The translations under genes and the position numbers were made by a program. Below are positions 6,464 to 12,843 of a DNA stretch of 18,230 nucleotides, piece after piece. This DNA comes from UBA5272 sp964393005 (GTDB taxonomy: Bacteria > Patescibacteriota > Minisyncoccia > Phycocordibacterales > UBA5272), in the NCBI GenBank assembly GCA_964393005.1, contig CAYMRR010000009.1:1-18230 (forward strand). The letters run 5' to 3'. The notes beneath the pieces are model-generated. The model did not search any database and was not told the DNA's origin. It was given only the letters and a program-made list of their open reading frames with translations. Positions within the stretch are counted from its first letter, which is position 1, and each line of letters opens with the position of its first letter.

Positions 6464-6997
6464 ATGTCAAAAAAAGAAAAATTTAAAAAGTTTGGTGAAT
6501 ATTTATTTTTAGCTTTTTTGTTTTTTTATGCTTTTAGTATGCTAAAGCATACTTTAGAATTGTCTTTAAATTTACAAACTATAGTTTTATTTTTAGCAGG
6601 TTTATTACTAGCTATATTTGCTCATGCAAGGCAAAACTCTATTACTGTATTTTTACTTTTGCTTCATATGAGTATAGAGTGGTTTGAGTGGAGTCAAATA
6701 ACTTTCTCTTTAGCTGTTCTTCTTTTTAGTTTGGGTCATGCAGTTATGGATTTTATATTTTTATCTCATGAGCTCAAAGCACATATGGAAAAGTATAGAA
6801 AAAAGATATTAAGTTTTATATCTTTCTTTTTAGTTTTTATTTTTATAATAGGAAAAGTATTTCTTTCTAAAGTTTCAGGTATAGATAATGTAGTAGAAAT
6901 AGTAGAGCCATTTGTAATAGCAGGAGTGCTTGGATGTGTTTTTTCGCATCTTTTTTATCACTTAAGAAAGATTGGAGTAAAAGAAAAATGTTGCTAA
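6464..6997 (+). CDS. polytopic membrane protein of unknown function, downstream of htpX
   Basis: 177 residues with about five or six membrane helices (roughly 12-27, 39-54, 59-75, 80-100, 114-133, 146-166), a basic N-terminus (MSKKEKFKK) and a C-terminus ending K-C-C. Histidines sit in or beside most helices (H29, H54, H68, H92, H102, H107, H162, H166), often next to acidic or aromatic residues (HMSIEWFEW, GHAVMDF, SHELKAH). That would suit metal or heme binding, but I recognise no family and do not assign one. It follows htpX by 20 nt and probably shares its transcript. Its stop lies 3 nt from the stop of the convergent exchanger, with no hairpin between them. Confidence 0.7.
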   Translation: MSKKEKFKKFGEYLFLAFLFFYAFSMLKHTLELSLNLQTIVLFLAGLLLAIFAHARQNSITVFLLLLHMSIEWFEWSQITFSLAVLLFSLGHAVMDFIFLSHELKAHMEKYRKKILSFISFFLVFIFIIGKVFLSKVSGIDNVVEIVEPFVIAGVLGCVFSHLFYHLRKIGVKEKCC

Positions 6998-7000
6998 AGC

Positions 7001-7951
7001 TTAAACATTTAAAAACCAACTAGTAAAAATTTCTATTAAAGCATAAGCTATCCAAAAGAAAAGGAGAAGTATCCCTTCTTTTTTAGAAATAATTTTTCCA
7101 GAACGCATAAAGTTAAGCAAAACAAGAGAAGCTATAAACATAATAGTTCCAGAAATATAAATAATTTTTACTGGAAAATAAAAAGGATTTATTAAAGCTA
7201 GCATTCCTACTACCAAAGTAGCATTAGAAAGCACTGTTCCCATAAGATCTCCTACAGCTAAGCTATGCTCTTTTTTCTTTATAGCTTTAAAAGAGTAAGA
7301 AAATTCTGGCAGTGTGGCTCCTAGCCCTACCACAAAAAGACCTATCAATATAGGGCTGATTTCTAAAAAGTGAGCAATTTTGGTAGCTGAGTTTACAGTG
7401 AAGTGAGCTCCTAATATAAGTAAAGCTATAGAAAATAAAAGAAATAAAATATTTTTATAGCTTTTGCCAGTTTCTTTTGTAGTTTCTATAGGTGGTTGAT
7501 AGTTGGCACTATTATTGAAAATAAGGAAATAAAACAATATGCCAGAAATAATTAAAACTATACCATCAGTTCTAGAATAAAATCCATCTAAACCAAAAAT
7601 TACAGGAAGTAAAATAAAAAAAGGATAAAGTCTTACATTTTTGAGTAGTTTATTTTCTATAACAATGCCTTTGTCTGAAAATATTACAAGTAAAGCAAAT
7701 ATCAAAGTAAGTATTGCTACATTTACTCCAAATAAAGTGCCAAGTCCAAACTCTGGTATACCTTGCAAGGCTGAGTTTATAGAGATAATAGTTTCAGGAA
7801 AGATTCCTACAAAAGCTACAATAACAAAACTTACCACATGTCTTGAAATCTTAAAATATTTGGTAAGTTTTAAAGAATATTTTGTGGCTAAAGAAGCTCC
7901 TTCTATTACTAAAAGAATAGAAATAATAAATATTAAGACTTGTATTAGCAT
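7001..7951 (-). CDS. Na+/Ca2+-exchanger family (CaCA) cation antiporter
   Basis: 316 residues with about ten membrane helices in two homologous halves. The first alpha-repeat has VGIFPETIIS (E53) and the second LGATLPEFSYS (E216) followed by GDLMGTVLSNAT (234-245). These glutamates are where cation ligands sit in the CaCA family (YrbG/NCX type). The halves are joined by a short hydrophilic loop (about 147-166), as in prokaryotic members. The first repeat lacks the usual G-T-S before PE, having G-I-F, so ion selectivity is uncertain; calcium is the default guess. It is a single-gene unit with an extended -10 promoter giving a leader of about 14 nt. No terminator hairpin is visible at its 3' end. 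Confidence 0.88.
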   Translation of the reverse strand: MLIQVLIFIISILLVIEGASLATKYSLKLTKYFKISRHVVSFVIVAFVGIFPETIISINSALQGIPEFGLGTLFGVNVAILTLIFALLVIFSDKGIVIENKLLKNVRLYPFFILLPVIFGLDGFYSRTDGIVLIISGILFYFLIFNNSANYQPPIETTKETGKSYKNILFLLFSIALLILGAHFTVNSATKIAHFLEISPILIGLFVVGLGATLPEFSYSFKAIKKKEHSLAVGDLMGTVLSNATLVVGMLALINPFYFPVKIIYISGTIMFIASLVLLNFMRSGKIISKKEGILLLFFWIAYALIEIFTSWFLNV

Positions 7952-7971
7952 AAATAAATTTTAATAACTTT

Positions 7972-7980
7972 ATTATAACA
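7972..7980 (-). promoter_or_regulatory. extended -10 promoter of the exchanger gene
   Basis: Minus-strand TG-T-TATAAT with no good -35. The predicted start near 7965 gives a 14-nt leader. Confidence 0.55.
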
Positions 7981-8023
7981 CTAAATAAATTTAATTATTA
8001 AAATAAAATCTTTTCTTTTGTTG

Positions 8024-8029
8024 TATAAT
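8024..8029 (+). promoter_or_regulatory. -10 box of the dehydrogenase gene
   Basis: TATAAT without a TG extension or clear -35. The predicted start near 8036 gives a leader of about 31 nt before the ATG at 8067. Confidence 0.45.
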
Positions 8030-8066
8030 AGAGCAAGATAATTAAAAATAAATAAAAAATAAAATT

Positions 8067-8801
8067 ATGAGATTAGAAAATAAAGTAGCCATAGTCACAG
8101 GAGCATCATCTGGGCTAGGAGAAGCTATAGCTAAAATGTTTTTAAAAGAAGGTGCTAAAGTGGTATTGTCGGATATTAATGAATATGCAAATTTAGAAAG
8201 CTTGGGAGAAAATGCTTTGCTTTTTAAAGCAGATGTTTCTAAAAAAGAAGAAGTAGAAAATTTGGTAAATTTTGCTGTAGAAAAATTTAATACTTTAGAT
8301 GTGATGGTCAATAATGCTGGAATAGCTGTAGGTAGTAGTATTTTTGATTTAGAAGAAGATTTATGGCAAAAAACTATAGATATAAATTTAAAAGGAGTTA
8401 TGCTTGGTACAAAATTTGCTGCTAAATATATGCGAGAAAATAATATAAAAGGCTCTATTATAAATATTTCTTCTATAGCAGGAAGTATAGGTTTTCAAAA
8501 TTCTGTAGCATACTGTTCTTCAAAAGGAGGGGTATCTCAGCTTACTAAAGCAGCAGGAGTAGAGCTTGCTCCATATGGTATTAGAGTAAATGCTATAGCT
8601 CCAGGATATATAAAGACCAATATGACAAAATTTGTCTATGAAGATGAAGCTGTAAATAAAGAAATAGAAAAATCTACTCCAGCAGGAAAGATGGGAGAGC
8701 CAGATGATATAGCTTATGGAGCAGTATATTTGGCAGGGGAAGAATCAAAATTTGTAATAGGATCTACTCTTTTTATAGATGGAGGTTTTACTGCACAATA
8801 A
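8067..8801 (+). CDS. short-chain dehydrogenase/reductase (FabG-like)
   Basis: 244 residues, the normal length for a classical SDR. The dinucleotide-binding motif TGASSGLG is at 11-18, NNAG at 82-85, catalytic serine S136 (INISS), and Y149/K153 in YCSSK. PGYIKT (179-184) and a C-terminal FIDGGF match FabG-type enzymes. D36 at the end of the second strand (VVLSDIN) predicts a preference for NAD(H) over NADP(H). The substrate cannot be read from sequence: 3-oxoacyl-ACP reductase is the nearest named type, but there are no fatty-acid synthesis neighbours and D36 argues for a sugar or alcohol dehydrogenase role. It is a single-gene unit with a -10 box upstream and a hairpin terminator downstream. 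Confidence 0.93.
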   Translation: MRLENKVAIVTGASSGLGEAIAKMFLKEGAKVVLSDINEYANLESLGENALLFKADVSKKEEVENLVNFAVEKFNTLDVMVNNAGIAVGSSIFDLEEDLWQKTIDINLKGVMLGTKFAAKYMRENNIKGSIINISSIAGSIGFQNSVAYCSSKGGVSQLTKAAGVELAPYGIRVNAIAPGYIKTNMTKFVYEDEAVNKEIEKSTPAGKMGEPDDIAYGAVYLAGEESKFVIGSTLFIDGGFTAQ

Positions 8802-8831
8802 TAAACTAAAAAATAAGTAATAGTTAAATAA

Positions 8832-8864
8832 AATATAACGCCTTAATTTTTAGGGCGTTATATT
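8832..8864. terminator. hairpin terminator between the dehydrogenase and tRNA-Ser
   Basis: An 11-bp stem (8832-8842 with 8854-8864, AACGCC/GGCGTT core). T-rich sequence follows on both strands, better on minus. It can end the dehydrogenase transcript and, 62 nt beyond the tRNA, the tRNA-Ser transcript. Confidence 0.65.
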
Positions 8865-8877
8865 CTTCTATTATATC

Positions 8878-8906
8878 ATAATAGGAAATCTAAACATATT
8901 TGTCAA
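8878..8906 (-). promoter_or_regulatory. orphan minus-strand promoter
   Basis: TTGACA (8906-8901), a 17-nt spacer and TATTAT (8883-8878) on the minus strand. A second extended -10 (TG-A-TATAAT, 8878-8870) overlaps it. No gene follows: the predicted start sits right before the hairpin at 8832-8864, with the dehydrogenase antisense beyond it. Confidence 0.5.
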
Positions 8907-8925
8907 GAGGGGGGTTTAATTTTTG

Positions 8926-9012
8926 CGGAGGATGAGGGATTCGAACCCTCGAACCGGTTTCCCAGTTGCCACCTTTCCAAGATGGTGCACTAGACCACTA
9001 TGCGAATCCTCC
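8926..9012 (-). tRNA. tRNA-Ser(GGA)
   Basis: A full class II cloverleaf on the minus strand. The acceptor GGAGGAT pairs with ATCCTCC, the anticodon stem CCATC/GGTGG holds loop TTGGAAA (anticodon GGA, reading UCU/UCC), and a long variable arm precedes the GAGGG/CCCTC T-stem. The discriminator is G, as usual for tRNA-Ser. CCA is not encoded. Confidence 0.96.
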
Positions 9013-9040
9013 TTTTAATAAGCTTTTAAAAGCTTTAAAC

Positions 9041-9069
9041 ATTATAAACTTTTTTGCTTTTAAAATCAA
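9041..9069 (-). promoter_or_regulatory. promoter of tRNA-Ser
   Basis: Minus-strand TTGATT (9069-9064), a 17-nt spacer and TATAAT (9046-9041). The predicted start is about 22 nt before the tRNA. It overlaps the spacer upstream of the divergent tRNA-Ile promoter. Confidence 0.7.
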
Positions 9070-9077
9070 AAAAAATT

Positions 9078-9086
9078 TGTTATTAT
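9078..9086 (+). promoter_or_regulatory. extended -10 promoter of tRNA-Ile(UAU)
   Basis: TG-T-TATTAT about 14 nt before the tRNA; the -35 is weak. Confidence 0.45.
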
Positions 9087-9099
9087 ATAAAAACTAACT

Positions 9100-9173
9100 G
9101 CTTCCATAGCTCAGTTGGTTAGAGCACACGGCTTATATCCGTGGGGTCCTAGGTTCAAATCCTAGTGGAAGCA
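9100..9173 (+). tRNA. tRNA-Ile(UAU)
   Basis: A 74-nt cloverleaf: acceptor GCTTCCA/TGGAAGC, D-stem GCTC/GAGC, anticodon stem CACGG/CCGTG with loop CTTATAT, T-stem CTAGG/CCTAG, discriminator A. The anticodon TAT reads AUA directly. CCA is not encoded. Most bacteria read AUA with a CAU anticodon modified to lysidine by TilS; this gene offers a TilS-independent route. Its 3' end is 2 nt from the stop codon of the convergent comF gene. Confidence 0.95.
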
Positions 9174-9175
9174 CT

Positions 9176-9892
9176 TTAATGTGACAAGGCAAAAGCATAG
9201 ATATTTTCTTTAGAGATATTATTTTTTAATAATTCATTTCTAGCTTCATAAAAAGTAGTACCGGTAGTAGTGATATCATCTACTAATATTAATATTTTAT
9301 TTTCTAATATTAAATCTAAAAAGTGTGGGTTAATAGAAAAAGCATTTTTTATTAAAGCTTGTCTTTCAGAAGGAGAGTGAGTGTGAGCAAATTTTATAGT
9401 ATGCTTTTCTTTTAATAAAATATTTGTATAAAGATTTTCTTTTAAGTCTAAATCATAATTTTCTTTCAAATATAAAAATATTTCTTTAATTAAAACTTCT
9501 GTCTGATTATAATCTCTTTCTATTAATCTTTTTTTAGAAATGGGTATAGGTAAGATTATTAAGTCTTTATAATTTAGATTTCTAGCTTTTATTATCTTTT
9601 CTAAAAAAATTAAAAAATCTTTACTAGAAATTTCTGCTAAATATTTAGCTACTTTTTTATTATGGTTATACTTTAATAAAAATAAAGCTCTTTTTACAAT
9701 TTTATTATTATAAGGAAGAGAAGATTTGGCCCAAGAGATATTATTTATAATTTTATCACTTACTTTTTCTCTTTTTATTTTTAAGAGACACTTTTTACAA
9801 ATTGTTTCTCCTTGAGTATTGCATTCAAGACAAAACTCTCCAAAAAATAAATTAGAAAATTTATCCAATAAAAATTTTATTCTTTTCTTCAT
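9176..9892 (-). CDS. comF: ComF family phosphoribosyltransferase-like protein
   Basis: 238 residues from the ATG at 9892. ComF proteins are cytoplasmic and take part in DNA uptake in naturally competent bacteria. Numbering from this start, an N-terminal zinc ribbon is formed by C21, C24, C32 and C35 (CLEC...CKKC). The phosphoribosyltransferase part has PIPISKKRLIERDYNQ (116-131, the usual RGFNQ box), SERQALIKNAF (175-185), and the PRPP loop LVDDITTTGTT (203-213). Another ATG at 9913 would add seven residues (MPYYNYN) and overlap pilM. I prefer 9892 because a TATAAT box ends exactly 7 nt before it and the extra residues look non-conserved. It diverges from pilM with only 14 bp between them and converges on tRNA-Ile. 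Confidence 0.9.
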   Translation of the reverse strand: MKKRIKFLLDKFSNLFFGEFCLECNTQGETICKKCLLKIKREKVSDKIINNISWAKSSLPYNNKIVKRALFLLKYNHNKKVAKYLAEISSKDFLIFLEKIIKARNLNYKDLIILPIPISKKRLIERDYNQTEVLIKEIFLYLKENYDLDLKENLYTNILLKEKHTIKFAHTHSPSERQALIKNAFSINPHFLDLILENKILILVDDITTTGTTFYEARNELLKNNISKENIYAFALSH

Positions 9893-9904
9893 GTTATAAT
9901 TATA
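9892..9904. promoter_or_regulatory. overlapping divergent -10 boxes for pilM and comF
   Basis: Plus strand: TG-T-TATAAT at 9892-9900, with the base 7 nt later being the A of the pilM ATG (9907). Minus strand: TATAAT at 9904-9899, with the base 7 nt later being the A of the comF ATG (9892). Both transcripts are predicted to be leaderless. The -35 elements are weak; the minus strand has TTGTCT with a 19-nt spacer. Confidence 0.6.
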
Positions 9905-9906
9905 AT

Positions 9907-10980
9907 ATGGCAAAGATAAAAAAAGACAAGAAAAATCTTATAGAAAGTTCTGTAGGGTTGGATATTGGAACATATGCTGTAAAAGTTTTGCAGGTAAAAA
10001 AAGAAGCCAATCAAATTCTTTTTGAAACTTATGGAGAGCTAGAAATAGCTGCTTATGATTCACTACCTCCAGGATCCATAACCAATATAGGTGAAGAAAA
10101 AATGATAACGGCAATACGAGATCTTTTTACAGCTGCTAAAATTACAGCGACAAAAGTAGCTTTTTCTATCCCTATGCAAGATTGTTTTATTTTTTCTATG
10201 ACTATACCAAAAGTTTCAGATAAAGAATTGGTTAGTCTTTTACCAATAGAAGTAAGAAATTATCTTCCTATACCAGTCTCAGAAGTAAAACTAAATTATT
10301 GGAGAACAGATATTAGATATAGAACTGAAGATAAAGAAGACACCATAATAGTAGCAGCTGTTAAAAATACTACTTTTGAATTGTATGAAAGATATGCCAA
10401 AAAACTTGGCTTAGAAAATTATTCTTTTGAAATAGAAAGTTTATCTCAGTCTCGTATTGCTATAGAAATGCTTGAAAATAAAAATGAGACTCTTTTTTGT
10501 GTAGATATTGGAGGAAAAATAACTTTTGCAAGTCTTTTTCATGAAGGAGTAATAAAAGCTGTAAACACATTGCAAAGAGGGTCTTCTGACAATACTATGC
10601 AAATTTCTAAAGTTTTAGGTCTTTCGGTAGATGTAGCAGAAGGAGCTAAGAGGATATTTGGTTATTTAGGTGATGATTCATCACCTCATTTAGGAGAAGT
10701 TATGGGGCTTGCGAGTTTTCCACTATTTGAAGAGCTAAAACACCTTTTACTTAATCATGAAAGAAAGTATAATGTAAATATAGAGAAAGTTATAATTTCT
10801 GGAGGAGGCTCACTTCAAAAAGGTATTAAAGAAATTCTTTCTGAATTTTTAAATAAAGAAGTGGAGATAATAGATTCTTTTGCCAACATTACCGTACCTA
10901 ATAATTTTAAAGATATTTTAAGAGAAGGTGGAGGCAAATATGCTGTAGCTGCAGGTTTGGCTATTAAAGATTATATTTAA
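9907..10980 (+). CDS. pilM: type IV pilus assembly protein PilM
   Basis: 357 residues, an actin-like ATPase. PilM sits on the cytoplasmic face of the pilus machine and binds the N-terminus of PilN. Actin-fold nucleotide motifs are visible: GLDIG (17-21), DIGGK (200-204) and ISGGGSLQKGI (297-307), followed by the family-typical YAVAAGLAIK (345-354). Length matches PilM. It is first in a tight plus-strand operon, with the next gene 5 nt after its stop. Its start codon lies 7 nt after a TATAAT box, so translation probably begins at the transcript's 5' end. Confidence 0.95.
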   Translation: MAKIKKDKKNLIESSVGLDIGTYAVKVLQVKKEANQILFETYGELEIAAYDSLPPGSITNIGEEKMITAIRDLFTAAKITATKVAFSIPMQDCFIFSMTIPKVSDKELVSLLPIEVRNYLPIPVSEVKLNYWRTDIRYRTEDKEDTIIVAAVKNTTFELYERYAKKLGLENYSFEIESLSQSRIAIEMLENKNETLFCVDIGGKITFASLFHEGVIKAVNTLQRGSSDNTMQISKVLGLSVDVAEGAKRIFGYLGDDSSPHLGEVMGLASFPLFEELKHLLLNHERKYNVNIEKVIISGGGSLQKGIKEILSEFLNKEVEIIDSFANITVPNNFKDILREGGGKYAVAAGLAIKDYI

Positions 10981-10985
10981 AAATT

Positions 10986-11864
10986 ATGAATAAAATAGTA
11001 GACAAAATAAATACAACAATAGAGCGAGGGGCACCAGGAGTTTTTAATCAATTTATTACTCCTTCTGTAGAAGATTCTCCAGATACTGTTAAAAAAGATA
11101 TTTTTAAAAATTCTTTAATAACTATTTTAGCTATAGTAGTATTTATAGCTATTGGAGCTTATATTTATACAAATATACTAAGCAAACAAGTAGATTCTAA
11201 AAAAGCTCAATTGGCTCATTATGATACTGCTCCCGAAGTTATCTATCTAGAGGAGAATTTTCCAGAAATGAAAAACCTTTCTCAAAGACTTGGTTTGGTA
11301 AATAGTGTTTACGACAGCCAAATGTATGTAGCTAGTTTACTTTTTCCAATTATAGAATCATTAGTAGAATCTAGCCATGATAGCTATGTATATTTCAATA
11401 GTTTTAATTATAGAAAGTCTACTGATGGAAATGGTTCTTTAGTTTCTCTTTCTGGTATGGCTATAGATTATCCAGCTTTATATAGACAAATACAAAACTT
11501 TAAAAATAATCCTCGTATCAAAAATCTAAGAATGGCTTCTATGAATTTAGAAGCCGATGGATTTGTATCTTTTAATGTAACTTTTAATATTTCTCTTTCT
11601 CCAACAGATTATATTAGCTATATAAGTAATTCTTTATCTGCCTATGAAGAAAATGAATCTCTTGGCACTGGTCCTTTATATCAAATAGAGCCTGTGGCTA
11701 CATCTACAGAGATGATAGACAATGAAGAAGTGGAAGAAGATAAAGATATTGAAGAAGAAGGAGAAGAAGAAATAAAGGCAGAAGAGACAGGTAACACTCA
11801 ATCAGAAAGAAGAGAAGAAGGAACAGGCGGTAGTGGATTATCAGACTTTTTATTTGGAAGATAA
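10986..11864 (+). CDS. pilN: PilN-like type IV pilus assembly protein
   Basis: 292 residues. The N-terminal cytoplasmic segment (1-42) would contact PilM, a single membrane helix spans about 43-64, and the outer part (about 65-220) shows the alternating helix/strand pattern of PilN/PilO. The sequence is too divergent for motif proof, so the name rests mainly on topology and position between pilM and pilO. The usual INLLP PilM-binding motif is not visible. Unusually, there is an extra low-complexity acidic tail (about 242-279, mostly Glu/Asp) ending in a Gly/Ser-rich GGSGLSDFLFGR. It follows pilM by 5 nt and precedes the next gene by 13 nt. Confidence 0.8.
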   Translation: MNKIVDKINTTIERGAPGVFNQFITPSVEDSPDTVKKDIFKNSLITILAIVVFIAIGAYIYTNILSKQVDSKKAQLAHYDTAPEVIYLEENFPEMKNLSQRLGLVNSVYDSQMYVASLLFPIIESLVESSHDSYVYFNSFNYRKSTDGNGSLVSLSGMAIDYPALYRQIQNFKNNPRIKNLRMASMNLEADGFVSFNVTFNISLSPTDYISYISNSLSAYEENESLGTGPLYQIEPVATSTEMIDNEEVEEDKDIEEEGEEEIKAEETGNTQSERREEGTGGSGLSDFLFGR

Positions 11865-11877
11865 TAAATAATAAATT

Positions 11878-12474
11878 ATGAGAAATCAAAGAATAAAAAA
11901 TAAATTATATACAAACTTATTATTAGCATTAGTGTCTTTTGCTATTTTATATTTTGTAGTTTATCCGCAATATACAGGAAAGGGTACTATCTATTCTCCA
12001 AATAAAAATATATCTAAACTCCTTAAAGAGAAAAAAGATTATTCTACTGCAGTAGAAGTAGCGGCTTCATATCATGATAGAATAATTAAAATTAATAGAG
12101 ATTATAAAGAATCTCTAGACTCTCTTCCAATAGAAAAGATAAATAAAATATTACCCGCTGAAGCAGACCCTATAATAACCATTTACGAATTACTTTTAAT
12201 AGCTAATTTACCAGAATCTCGCATGCTTATATTGTCTCCAAGATATATAGATGATAGTAATGTTACTAAACCAAATAAAAAATATAATACTCTTACAGTT
12301 TCTTTTTCTATGAATGGTACTTATGAAGAACTTAAAGCTTTTCTAAAAAACTTAGAAAGTTCTGAAAAAATATACAATGTAACATCTTTAGACTTTAGCT
12401 CTTCAAGAGATACAAAATCACAAACTTCTTTAAGATATAATATATCTGTAGAAACTTATTATTTAACAAATTAA
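11878..12474 (+). CDS. pilO: PilO-like type IV pilus assembly protein
   Basis: 198 residues. A short basic cytoplasmic N-terminus and one membrane helix (about 11-29) precede a helical stretch (about 43-90). The C-terminal PilO-like domain is recognisable in LTVSFSMNGTYEELKAFLKN (139-158), where a beta strand leads into the helix that packs on PilN. PilN and PilO heterodimerise outside the cytoplasmic membrane and link PilM to the rest of the machine. Its position right after pilN agrees. It starts with AAATTATG and no Shine-Dalgarno sequence, and the next gene begins 4 nt after its stop. Confidence 0.85.
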   Translation: MRNQRIKNKLYTNLLLALVSFAILYFVVYPQYTGKGTIYSPNKNISKLLKEKKDYSTAVEVAASYHDRIIKINRDYKESLDSLPIEKINKILPAEADPIITIYELLLIANLPESRMLILSPRYIDDSNVTKPNKKYNTLTVSFSMNGTYEELKAFLKNLESSEKIYNVTSLDFSSSRDTKSQTSLRYNISVETYYLTN

Positions 12475-12478
12475 AATT

Positions 12479-12781
12479 ATGAATTTAGCTAGAATAAAAA
12501 TAAGCCCAAAAGTTACCATTTTAATAGTCATTATAGCTTTAGCTATAGGTGGATATTTTATATATAAAGAATTTTTTGCTAATACAGGAGTAATAGTAAG
12601 CTCTGCTAGTGATACTTATATTAATTCTACAAAACTTGGAAGATTGATAGATTCAATAAATAAAGAAAATATTTCTTTTAATACTAACATTAATAATGAA
12701 ATGCTTGTTAATGCTCGAGACTTTTCTGTAGAAATTTATCCTAGTGATTCTGTTGGAAGGAGTAATCCATTTCTCCCATAA
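12479..12781 (+). CDS. short PilP-like membrane protein of the pilus operon
   Basis: 100 residues: one membrane helix (about 11-29), then a 70-residue outer segment ending exactly in GRSNPFLP. An R-x-(N/D)-P-F-x-P motif is typical of PilP/GspC-type proteins, where it sits just before or at the start of the folded domain. Here the protein stops there, as if only the membrane anchor and the linker with that motif remained. Its place after pilO is where pilP is expected. No frameshift is needed to explain the end: the stop is clean and an unrelated promoter follows. I call it PilP-like by position and motif only. Confidence 0.65.
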   Translation: MNLARIKISPKVTILIVIIALAIGGYFIYKEFFANTGVIVSSASDTYINSTKLGRLIDSINKENISFNTNINNEMLVNARDFSVEIYPSDSVGRSNPFLP

Positions 12782-12822
12782 TTGTTTTAATTCACATTTA
12801 AAATATTTTTTATTTTAACTAA

Positions 12823-12831
12823 TGTTATAAT
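12823..12831 (+). promoter_or_regulatory. extended -10 promoter of pilB
   Basis: TG-T-TATAAT in the 62-bp gap before pilB. The predicted start near 12838 leaves only about 6 nt before the ATG. The -35 is weak. Confidence 0.6.
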
Positions 12832-12843
12832 ATTAGTAACGTT

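Noticed and set aside
7641..8311. ORFs opposite the exchanger gene (7641-7964, plus) and opposite the dehydrogenase (8042-8311, minus)
   Set aside because: They mirror clear protein families on the other strand and have no promoter or domain of their own.
9893..9913. ATG at 9913 as the comF start
   Set aside because: It would overlap pilM, adds a non-conserved MPYYNYN, and leaves the well-placed TATAAT box inside the gene.
11704..11889. Leucine-rich minus-strand ORF opposite the end of pilN
   Set aside because: It is the antisense reading of the Glu-rich tail (GAA/GAG codons read as TTC/CTC), so it is compositional.
12798..12818. AT-only 8-bp inverted repeat between the PilP-like gene and pilB as a terminator
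   Set aside because: No G-C pair in the stem and no T run after it on the plus strand; expected by chance in such AT-rich DNA.
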